A stretch of 37,519 nt of DNA, from NCBI RefSeq assembly GCF_000297095.1, contig NZ_AEEA01000071.1, positions 1 through 37,519 on the forward strand. The letters are read 5' to 3'. Each line of letters begins with the position of its first letter. Positions within the stretch are counted from its first letter, which is position 1. Below, piece by piece: positions 32,301-37,519 of this stretch. The position numbers and the translations under genes were made by a program. The notes beneath the pieces were generated by a model. The model worked only from the letters and a program-made list of their open reading frames with translations. It was not told where the DNA came from and did not search any database. The stretch is from Treponema primitia ZAS-1. GTDB taxonomy: Bacteria; Spirochaetota; Spirochaetia; Treponematales; Breznakiellaceae.

Positions 32301-32953
32301 CGGAAAACGCCGTGGGTATTGGGGGAGCCTATATGTGCGTTTATGGAATGGAAGGCCCCGGGGGCTACCAGCTTTTCGGCAGGACCATACAGATGTGGAA
32401 TCCACTGAAGAGCACCAAAACCTTCAAACCGGGTAAGCCCTGGGCGTTGGAGTTTTTTGATCAGATACAATTCTACCCCGTGTCAGCAGAAGAACTATTA
32501 CAATTACGGGAAGATTTTTTACGAGGACGTTTCGAAATGGAAACGGAAGCGACAACCTTCAATATGGGAACGTATCTTTCCTGGCTGGACTCGATTAAGG
32601 AAAGCGCCGGGGAATTCAAACGGCATCAGCAAGCCGCCTTTGATGTGGAAAAACAGGACTGGAAAAACAAGGGCTTGGACAAATTTATCTCCGAATCGGA
32701 GACCGAAGAAAAGGCCGAAGAGGAAGCCATCCCCAAGGACATGACCGCGGTCTATGCGGCTATCACCGGGGTGGTATGGAAGATTGCAGTTACAATCGGA
32801 CAAGCCGTCAAGGCCGGAGATCCCATTGTTATCGAAGAAAGTATGAAGATGGAAATTACCCAGCCCTCGCCAAGGGATGGGGTAATCGAAAAAATCTGCA
32901 TAGCCCTGGGGACCCAGGTTAATGCGGGACAGCTTTTGGCCATCATTAAATGA
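29348..32953 (+). CDS. Biotin-dependent urea/guanidine carboxylase
   Basis: A 1201-residue multidomain enzyme in the order of urea carboxylases. A biotin carboxylase ATP-grasp domain (about 1-445; AIHPGYGFLSENAEFA, RLQVEHGVTEEVTG) is followed by a KipA/AHS2 carboxyltransferase half (about 450-775; NDGGEAGLHPSNIHD, LGPDGPSLGGFV), a KipI/AHS1 half (about 790-1030) and a biotin carrier domain with the biotinyl Lys1167 in EESMKMEI. It uses ATP and bicarbonate to carboxylate the guanidinium or urea nitrogen. The guanidine riboswitch and the two DUF1989 partners argue for guanidine, although databases usually call the family urea carboxylase. No fused allophanate hydrolase domain is present. The ATG at 29348 follows GGGGAAGGAA. 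Confidence 0.92.
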   Translation: MFKKVLIANRGVIAVRIERTLRKMGIVSVAVYTRADCDSLHVQNADEAVCIGEGPVRESYLDAELILRTAKETGAEAIHPGYGFLSENAEFAEACEKNGIVFIGPGAAQMRMFSLKHSARELAAKVNAPLPEGSGLIGSAAEAQTAAEKIGYPVMLKSTAGGGGIGMKICNDSVALAENFEQTSYLAQANFKNGGLFVEKYIRQARHVEVQIFGSKDKVVVLGDRDCSVQRRNQKVMEESPAPNIPKKVRQQMYDAARNLARAAGYTSAGTVEFLYDAEKEQFYFLEVNTRLQVEHGVTEEVTGIDLVEWMVREAAGELGSIDDAEPVGHSIQARIYAEDALLDFRPSSGKITRVVLPTEGVRLETWICDNITVSPLYDPMLAKLIVKGQTRAEALAKLEQALFGTKVYGITTNINFLLAFIQQDDYKKVKLSTAMLKNFLPAENALEVIDGGIQTTVQDYPGIIGYWTVGVPPCGPMDSFSFRLGNILLGNSSGACGLELTLRGGAYKFRSDAWFCVTGADMSAALDKVGIEMYKPIQAGRGQILEFAEAKEGIRAYLLIKGGLDVPEILGSGSTFTLGKFGGHGGRALCSADVVAIKNSNTAIPNNSLNVRPPLFTGEWKIGVIAGPHCTDEFLKDGYLNSLTQTKWKVHFNSSRTGVRLIGPTPEWARNDGGEAGLHPSNIHDTAYAIGTLDLTGDMPILLGPDGPSLGGFVCSVTTATAELWKLGQLHPGDRVSFQLLTLEQAGELKLRQEKFLEELNASADTAGNIAVALALPEEKAAITNTYPVLVREDRGTGSALTVRCAGDSYLLVEYGEMALDMALRFKVHALMETLVKQDLPIIEMTPGIRSLLIHIDVTQMPLKKALEKIVEIEHSIPAIENIEVPSRIVKLPLSWNDPAIQIAMERYHKNVRPNAPWCPSNLEFIRRINGLESIEAVREIIFAATYIVLGLGDVYLGAPVTTTLDPRHRLVTTKYNPARTWTPENAVGIGGAYMCVYGMEGPGGYQLFGRTIQMWNPLKSTKTFKPGKPWALEFFDQIQFYPVSAEELLQLREDFLRGRFEMETEATTFNMGTYLSWLDSIKESAGEFKRHQQAAFDVEKQDWKNKGLDKFISESETEEKAEEEAIPKDMTAVYAAITGVVWKIAVTIGQAVKAGDPIVIEESMKMEITQPSPRDGVIEKICIALGTQVNAGQLLAIIK

Positions 32954-33052
32954 GGAATAACGATGCTGCCTAAAACCCGTGCCGTCCAATGGCGGTGGAA
33001 ACAATACCCGGAAACAAAAAAATAATTTTCATATAAAAAGGAGTGATAAATT

Positions 33053-33379
33053 ATGAAAATGATACGTGCCATTATCCGTCCGGAAAAAGCTGCCGATGTG
33101 CTGGCCGAACTCAGCAGGTCGGGGTTTAACGCGGCCACCCGGTTCAGTATCCTGGGCCGGGGCAAACAGCGGGGCATCAAGGTAGGAGAAGTCTACTATG
33201 ATGAAATCCCCAAGGAACAGATCATGATCGTTGTAGAAGACGACCATGTGGACAAGGTACAGGAAATCATCATCGAAGCCGCCCGAACCGGTAAGAAAGG
33301 TTCCTTCGGGGACGGGAAAATTTTCATCACCCCGGTAGATTCGGTGATGACCATCAGTACCAGCAGCAATGAGCTGTAG
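33053..33379 (+). CDS. PII-family regulator, NifI1-like
   Basis: A 108-residue PII-type signalling protein. It begins MKMIRAIIRPEK, has the GRGKQRGI segment, a VGEVYYDEIPKEQIMIVVED stretch in place of the classical T-loop tyrosine motif and a C-terminal RTGKKGSFGDGKIFITPV with a small insertion before GDGKIF. These are the marks of NifI1 rather than GlnB/GlnK. NifI1 works with NifI2, sensing 2-oxoglutarate and adenylates, to switch off nitrogenase in archaea and anaerobes. Here no nif gene is nearby. It follows the carboxylase by about 100 bases with its own AAGGAG. Its target in this operon is unknown; the carboxylase or the ABC transporter are candidates. Confidence 0.85.
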   Translation: MKMIRAIIRPEKAADVLAELSRSGFNAATRFSILGRGKQRGIKVGEVYYDEIPKEQIMIVVEDDHVDKVQEIIIEAARTGKKGSFGDGKIFITPVDSVMTISTSSNEL

Positions 33380-33391
33380 GAAGGGGCGGTG

Positions 33392-33751
33392 ATGAAGGAA
33401 ATTATCATAATTATACGGCCCCACATGGCCTACAAAACCAAGAACGCCCTGGCGGAAAAGGGTTACTTTACCCTGAACAATTTTACCGTGGTGGGCCGGG
33501 GGAAGAAGGGGGTTGTCGCGAATGTGGTGGACAACGCTTCCCATGAAGAAAAGGAGACGCGCCTCCCGGACTTTAACGCCAAGGTGCTGATCAACATTTT
33601 TGCCATGGATGCGGATGTACCCGGAATTACGGATATTGTGGTTCAGGTTAACAAAACCGGGAACCCCGGGGATGGAAAAATATTTGTCCTCCCCTGTGAA
33701 GCCGCCTGCCGGATCAGGACAGGCGAAAAAAACGAAAGCGCGATTTTATAA
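33392..33751 (+). CDS. PII-family regulator, NifI2-like
   Basis: A 119-residue PII protein that pairs with the preceding gene. It starts MKEIIIIIRPHM, has GRGKKGV, a divergent and longer T-loop region, and ends NKTGNPGDGKIFVLPCEAA then RIRTGE, as in NifI2 proteins. The ATG at 33392 is preferred over the GTG at 33389 because of spacing from AGGAAGGGG. NifI1 and NifI2 form mixed complexes, and the adjacency and order are those of nitrogenase loci. In this operon the pair lies between the guanidine carboxylase and a transporter, suggesting nitrogen-status control of guanidine use. This is inference. Confidence 0.82.
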   Translation: MKEIIIIIRPHMAYKTKNALAEKGYFTLNNFTVVGRGKKGVVANVVDNASHEEKETRLPDFNAKVLINIFAMDADVPGITDIVVQVNKTGNPGDGKIFVLPCEAACRIRTGEKNESAIL

Positions 33752-33760
33752 GGGAGTAAT

Positions 33761-33804
33761 GTGTTACTTTGTAACACTTCTAATTGACGTGGCGGCAATG
33801 CCGC
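33761..33804 (+). promoter_or_regulatory. Two consecutive hairpins between nifI2-like and transporter genes
   Basis: GTGTTAC-TTT-GTAACAC (33761-33777) and GCGGC-AAT-GCCGC (33792-33804, followed by ATTTT) are both perfect inverted repeats. Neither has a strong T tract. They could be weak terminators or mRNA processing/stability elements giving the binding-protein gene its own expression level. Confidence 0.4.
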
Positions 33805-33824
33805 ATTTTAAAAGGAGTATCAAA

Positions 33825-34895
33825 ATGAAGAAGGTGTTTCGTGTTCTATTGGCGGTATCCGCGATACTGCTCTGCTTAAACGTAGCAGGGTGCAGTAAAA
33901 ATGCGGGTAAGGATTCAGCTCAGGCGGGGAGTACTTCTAAGAAGATCAAGCTTGGGGTCAGTGCCTTTCCCGGCTGGTTTGTGTATTACATCGCCGAAGG
34001 GGAAAAGCTCTTTACCAAAAACGGCGTCGAGGTAGAACTGGTTTGGTTCCCGGTCTACTCCGATTCCATCCAGGCCTTTAACAGCGGCAACCTTGATATG
34101 CTCTGTATCGCCCTTCCGGATGCGGTGGCGCCCTATCTAAAGGGTACCGAATTCAAGGCCGTTGCGATTAATGACTTTTCCAACGGCGCCGACGGGCTGG
34201 CTGCCAAGAGCCAGTACAAAACCATCCAGGATCTGCGGGGTAAGAAGGTCGCCACCGAATACGGCACCATCGAACATTTCTTTCTCCTCAAGGCGCTGGA
34301 AACCGTGGGGATGAAGGAATCGGATATCAACCTTATCAACATCAGTGTGGGGGACTGCGCTCCGGCGTTGATCGCCAATGCGGTGGATGCTGCCTGTATG
34401 TGGGAGCCGGCTTTGAGCATAGCCCTGTCCAGTCCGGAGAATACGCTGCTCTACAGTTCTGCCCAAACCCCGGGACTCATACAGGACCTGACGATTGCAA
34501 CGGACAAGCTCATTAGGGAAAACCCGGAGATTGTAACCGGGGTAATCAACGCCTTCCTGGACGCGGGTGACTTTTACAAGATAAACCCGGATCAATGTAT
34601 CGAATATATGCGGATTCCCGCTGAGGTGGATGCTGAACAGATGAAGGGAGTTATGAGTGGAGGAAAAATCTACGGCCTTAAGGATATGCTCTCCGGTCTG
34701 GATGGACAGCAGGAGGGCTTCCTCTATGCCGTCGATACGGCCTACGAAAACGCCCTATTTTTAAAGGAAGTGGATCTGTTGGACGATGTTCCCCAGGACC
34801 GGAATTATTTTAGGACCATGTTCGACTGGTCCTTCCTGGAGGCGATTGCCAAAACCAGGACTCCCACATCGGGACCTGACACAAGTTTGAAATAA
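33825..34895 (+). CDS. ABC transporter substrate-binding lipoprotein (NMT1/SsuA/TauA-like), probably guanidine
   Basis: A 356-residue periplasmic lipoprotein (signal ILLCLNVAGC, lipidated Cys about 23). It belongs to the nitrate/sulfonate/taurine receptor class, as seen in KLGVSAFPGWFVYYIAEG, then EVELVWFPVYSDSIQAFNSG and LRGKKVATEYGTIEHFFL. The start at 33825 follows AAAGGAG; the open frame reaching back to 33600 overlaps the PII gene and has no such site. Transporters of this class are frequent members of guanidine-I riboswitch operons, so guanidine or a guanidino compound is the likely ligand. The protein sequence alone does not prove this. Confidence 0.85.
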   Translation: MKKVFRVLLAVSAILLCLNVAGCSKNAGKDSAQAGSTSKKIKLGVSAFPGWFVYYIAEGEKLFTKNGVEVELVWFPVYSDSIQAFNSGNLDMLCIALPDAVAPYLKGTEFKAVAINDFSNGADGLAAKSQYKTIQDLRGKKVATEYGTIEHFFLLKALETVGMKESDINLINISVGDCAPALIANAVDAACMWEPALSIALSSPENTLLYSSAQTPGLIQDLTIATDKLIRENPEIVTGVINAFLDAGDFYKINPDQCIEYMRIPAEVDAEQMKGVMSGGKIYGLKDMLSGLDGQQEGFLYAVDTAYENALFLKEVDLLDDVPQDRNYFRTMFDWSFLEAIAKTRTPTSGPDTSLK

Positions 34896-34910
34896 AGGTA
34901 AGATTGGGGA

Positions 34911-35705
34911 ATGCTGAATTTATTTAAAATCCGGGAAGATATTAGCAGGAGAATCTACATCACCGTTGCGCTGTTGGCCTTTGCCATCCTTTTTGGGGCA
35001 TGGACTTTTTTCAGTGTTACCGGGCTGGTTAAGGCAACCATACTGCCTAGCCCCATGGCGGTGTTGACCTATTTCATCCGCTCCATACGGGACGGTTCCC
35101 TGTGGAGCAATATGAGTATCAGTATCTTCAGGATACTGATGGGCTTTTTCCTGGCTGTGGTCGTGGGGGTGCCCCTGGGCATCTTGTGCGGCGCTTTCCG
35201 GATCTTTGAAAGTTTTATCCAGTCTATCTGTGAGTTTATCCGCTATATGCCGGTGCCGGCCTTTATCCCCCTGATCATGGTGTGGGTCGGCATTGGCGAA
35301 GAGGCGAAGATTACGGTGATCTTTATCGGGACCCTGTTCCAGATCATCCCCATGGCGGCCGATAATGTCCGGGCTATCCCTGAAGACCTGATCAACGCCG
35401 CCTATACCCTGGGGACAGGCAGGGGCAATGTAATTATGAAGGTCATTGTCCCTGCCATCATGCCCAAGCTTTTTGAAACCATGAGGATGATGATAGGATG
35501 GGCCTGGACATACCTGATCGTGGCGGAACTGGTGGCGGCAAACTCCGGTCTGGGCTATGCCATCCTTAAAGCCCAGCGGGTTTTAAAAACCGAAGCGATC
35601 TTTACCGGTATTTTGGTCATCGGGATACTGGGGATCGCCACGGATCGCCTCTTTGCCCTGATGACAAAAAAAAGCTTCCCCTGGGTGGATTATGGATCAA
35701 AATGA
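34911..35705 (+). CDS. ABC transporter permease (SsuC/TauC-like)
   Basis: A 264-residue inner-membrane protein with about six helices. The EAA-type coupling loop reads LINAAYTLGTGRGNVIMKVIVP-like (about residues 163-184), and IGWAWTYLIVAELVAANSGLGY is the typical following block of the nitrate/sulfonate/taurine class (each quoted in part). It lies 15 bases after the binding-protein gene and overlaps the ATPase gene by 14 bases, showing tight co-expression. Substrate as for the binding protein. Confidence 0.9.
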   Translation: MLNLFKIREDISRRIYITVALLAFAILFGAWTFFSVTGLVKATILPSPMAVLTYFIRSIRDGSLWSNMSISIFRILMGFFLAVVVGVPLGILCGAFRIFESFIQSICEFIRYMPVPAFIPLIMVWVGIGEEAKITVIFIGTLFQIIPMAADNVRAIPEDLINAAYTLGTGRGNVIMKVIVPAIMPKLFETMRMMIGWAWTYLIVAELVAANSGLGYAILKAQRVLKTEAIFTGILVIGILGIATDRLFALMTKKSFPWVDYGSK

Positions 35706-36498
35706 TAACCGGGACGATTATACCCTAAGTGGACGGGTGGCTAGCTCCAAGATCTATGCCCGGGGTATTGAAAAAAAATATGAGTCCAAGCATAAGGTTA
35801 CCTTGGCCTTAAGCGGTATCGACATCGAAATTTTAACCAACGAATTTGTCAGCATCGTAGGCCCATCAGGGTGCGGAAAATCCACCCTGCTCAGAATTCT
35901 TGGAGGCCTGATCGAAAAAACCGGCGGCAAGATTGTTCTGAATGACCGGGAAATGGAAGGTCCCGGCGCGGACCGGGGTATGGTGTTCCAGGGCTATACC
36001 CTTTTCCCCTGGCTTACGGTGGAGAAGAACATTGAGTTCGGCCTTAAAATAAAAAAAATGCCCGTGGCGGAGCGGAAAAAAATTGTGGACAAGTACCTGG
36101 AGGAAGTGGGGTTGACCAATTTCCGCCGCAGCTACCCTAAGGAACTTTCCGGCGGTATGAAGCAGCGGGTCGCCATCGCCCGGGCTTTAGCCAACAGTCC
36201 CGAGGTACTTCTCATGGATGAACCCTTCGGCGCCCTGGACCAGCAGACTAAATCGTCCATGCAGCTTTTGATGCGGCAGATCTGGCAGATAGAACGGGCC
36301 ACGGTTATCTTTGTTACCCACGATATTGAAGAGGCGGTCTTCCTTTCCCAGCGTATCTATGTAATGGAGTCCAACCCCGGCCGTATTAAGGCGGAGATCC
36401 CCATTTATCTGCCCTACGAACGGACCCTGGATCTTAAGGATGACCCGGAATTCATAAAGATCCGTAAGGAAATCAGCTCCCTGATACAGCACGAATAA
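35692..36498 (+). CDS. ABC transporter ATP-binding protein (SsuB/TauB-like)
   Basis: A 268-residue ATPase with Walker A GPSGCGKSTLL, Q-loop MVFQGYTLFPW, signature LSGGMKQRVAIARAL, Walker B VLLMDEPFGALDQQT and H-loop FVTHDIEEAVFL. All are intact and in the form usual for nitrate/sulfonate/taurine importers. The N-terminal about 20 residues are a polar extension. The start ATG lies within the 3' end of the permease gene. It is the last gene of the guanidine operon; no clear terminator follows. Confidence 0.92.
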   Translation: MDQNDNRDDYTLSGRVASSKIYARGIEKKYESKHKVTLALSGIDIEILTNEFVSIVGPSGCGKSTLLRILGGLIEKTGGKIVLNDREMEGPGADRGMVFQGYTLFPWLTVEKNIEFGLKIKKMPVAERKKIVDKYLEEVGLTNFRRSYPKELSGGMKQRVAIARALANSPEVLLMDEPFGALDQQTKSSMQLLMRQIWQIERATVIFVTHDIEEAVFLSQRIYVMESNPGRIKAEIPIYLPYERTLDLKDDPEFIKIRKEISSLIQHE

Positions 36499-36563
36499 GT
36501 GCCAGGAAAAATAGTAACGCGAGATCTTGTAACAGACGGGGCGGATTTGTAAAATAATAGGTC

Positions 36564-37519
36564 ATGGGTGATTCTTTGTATTCCTTTGTGATTGTTGATG
36601 ATGAGCCCGAGATACGGGAAGGTATACGGGATACCATACCCTGGGAGGAGCTGGGTTTTTCCTTTGCCGGGGCCTGCGCAAATGGTTTTGAGGCCCTGGA
36701 ACTGGCGGAACGTATCCAAATCGATGCGGTGATGACCGATATCAACATGCCCTTCCTGGACGGCCTTGCATTCACGCACCGTTTGGCGGCCCTGTCCCCG
36801 GCGACTAAGGTGCTTATCATCTCCGGGTACGATGATTTTGAATACGCACGGAAAGCGGTACAGCTTCAGGTCTATGAGTATATCGTTAAGCCCGTAACCC
36901 CTAAAGAACTCAGGGCGGTTTTGGAAAAATTAAAGGCCACCCTGGATCAGGAACGGGCGGAACGGCTTAATCTGGAACAAATCAAAAAACAGCTATCGGA
37001 GAGTATGCCCCTTATGCGGGAACGGTTCCTGGTCCGGCTTGCGGAGGGGAAACAACGGCCTGCGGATATACCGGAACGGATCGCCGCCCTTGGCTTGGAC
37101 CTGCCTGTCCGGGGAGCCGCCTATCAATGTTTGATCCTGGATTTTGTCTGCCCCCGGGAGGGGGAGCATTTTGCCATCGATCTCCTGACCCAGCGGCATG
37201 TGGTGGAACAATTCCTTGAGGCCGGTGAAACCGGGATTCTGTTTCAGGATCGGGAAGACCGGCCTACCCTCCTCATCTGGAATAGCGATAGGGCCTACCT
37301 GTACCGGGAAGGCCTGAAAATTGCAGAAACCCTTTGCCGCAGTCTCCAGTCCCTGGGGCTCAAGGATACCATCCTGGGGGTGGGTGAGCCGGTGGAGGAT
37401 CCGGAGGATCTCCCGGTTTCCTACAATTCCGCAGCGGACGCCCTAACCGCAGCCGCCCTCCGGGGAATGAGCGGGGTTTCCGTCTACCGGGAGCTGGTGG
37501 GGAAAACCGGATTTTCCAA
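36564..37519 (+). CDS. Response regulator, YesN/AraC type (partial, runs off the window)
   Basis: The first 318 residues are visible and the frame is still open at the window end. An N-terminal receiver domain has acidic pocket VDDEPE, phosphoacceptor Asp59 (VMTDINMPFLDG), a conserved ISGYDDFEYARKA block and Lys in YIVKPV. A coiled coil and a middle region follow, as in YesN-type regulators, which normally end in an AraC-type DNA-binding domain that would lie beyond the edge. The family is usually encoded beside a sensor kinase. TTGTAA (36527-36532) and TAAAAT (36550-36555) 17 bases apart form a good promoter, but so close to the ATG that translation would be leaderless or the promoter is fortuitous. 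Confidence 0.85.
   Translation, partial: MGDSLYSFVIVDDEPEIREGIRDTIPWEELGFSFAGACANGFEALELAERIQIDAVMTDINMPFLDGLAFTHRLAALSPATKVLIISGYDDFEYARKAVQLQVYEYIVKPVTPKELRAVLEKLKATLDQERAERLNLEQIKKQLSESMPLMRERFLVRLAEGKQRPADIPERIAALGLDLPVRGAAYQCLILDFVCPREGEHFAIDLLTQRHVVEQFLEAGETGILFQDREDRPTLLIWNSDRAYLYREGLKIAETLCRSLQSLGLKDTILGVGEPVEDPEDLPVSYNSAADALTAAALRGMSGVSVYRELVGKTGFS

Noticed and set aside
31595..32470. Antisense open frame of 291 codons inside the carboxylase gene
   Set aside because: The sense strand encodes the intact carboxyltransferase domain; long antisense frames are expected in GC-rich genes.
32963..33025. 20-codon open frame with a GAGGAAT upstream, between the carboxylase and the NifI1-like gene
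   Set aside because: Very short, Arg/Lys/Trp-rich, no recognisable feature, and placed where leader sequence for the next gene is expected. Not supported as a gene without expression data.
33600..33824. Extended frame upstream of the transporter lipoprotein
   Set aside because: It overlaps the NifI2-like gene, whereas the ATG at 33825 has AAAGGAG and begins a proper lipoprotein signal.

Overview
The window looks like a chromosomal stretch from a spirochaete, most likely a gut-type Treponema. This is inference from gene content and a GC content judged by eye at a little over 50%. It carries many lipoproteins, outer-membrane proteins, large hybrid histidine kinases and anaerobe-type radical SAM proteins. 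No rRNA, tRNA, phage, transposase or CRISPR locus was seen. Coding density is high, and no gene-free stretch exceeds about 260 bases.

Layout. (1) 1-8.2 kb is mixed housekeeping and accessory genes: a TolC-type outer-membrane protein, a DUF1638 protein, an M24 peptidase behind a beta-barrel protein, a small lipoprotein, a TSCPD protein and a flavodoxin-like reductase. Two separated genes, a DUF4130 protein and a radical SAM protein with a helix-hairpin-helix tail, are known partners of a poorly understood putative DNA modification/repair system. They share a near-identical promoter element here. (2) 7.7-18.6 kb is one long minus-strand run with gaps of at most 37 bases: B12-type radical SAM protein, methyltransferase, HAD hydrolase, acyltransferase, ZnuA/ZnuC/ZnuB-type metal transporter, soluble hybrid kinase and flavoprotein. 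(3) 18.7-23.2 kb runs divergently: two acyl carrier proteins, a membrane protein fused to a hotdog dehydratase (split by a -1 frameshift at an A10 tract), an LpxL-like acyltransferase, an ApeP-like dehydratase and an MIO-type aromatic amino acid ammonia-lyase. With the divergent radical SAM and methyltransferase genes this resembles an aryl-polyene or flexirubin-type lipid cluster, but without ketosynthase, ketoreductase, acyl-AMP ligase or exporter in view. (4) 23.3-27.7 kb holds an orphan solute-binding lipoprotein and a BvgS-like hybrid kinase with two periplasmic solute-binding domains. (5) 27.7-36.5 kb is a guanidine-utilisation operon. A guanidine-I (ykkC) riboswitch overlaps an intrinsic terminator, followed by two DUF1989 proteins (carboxyguanidine deiminase subunits), a biotin-dependent urea/guanidine carboxylase, a NifI1/NifI2-like PII pair and an SBP/permease/ATPase ABC transporter. 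(6) The window ends inside an AraC-type response regulator gene.

The guanidine operon reads as a complete nitrogen-scavenging unit for sensing, uptake, carboxylation and deimination, except that no allophanate hydrolase is present. The nitrogenase-type PII pair suggests control by 2-oxoglutarate and energy status. The most unusual observations are the PII pair in a nif-free guanidine operon, the stripped-down aryl-polyene-like locus with its fusion gene and slippery A10 tract, the promoter shared by the radical SAM/DUF4130 pair, and small palindromic or tandem repeats lying in frame inside linkers of unrelated proteins.
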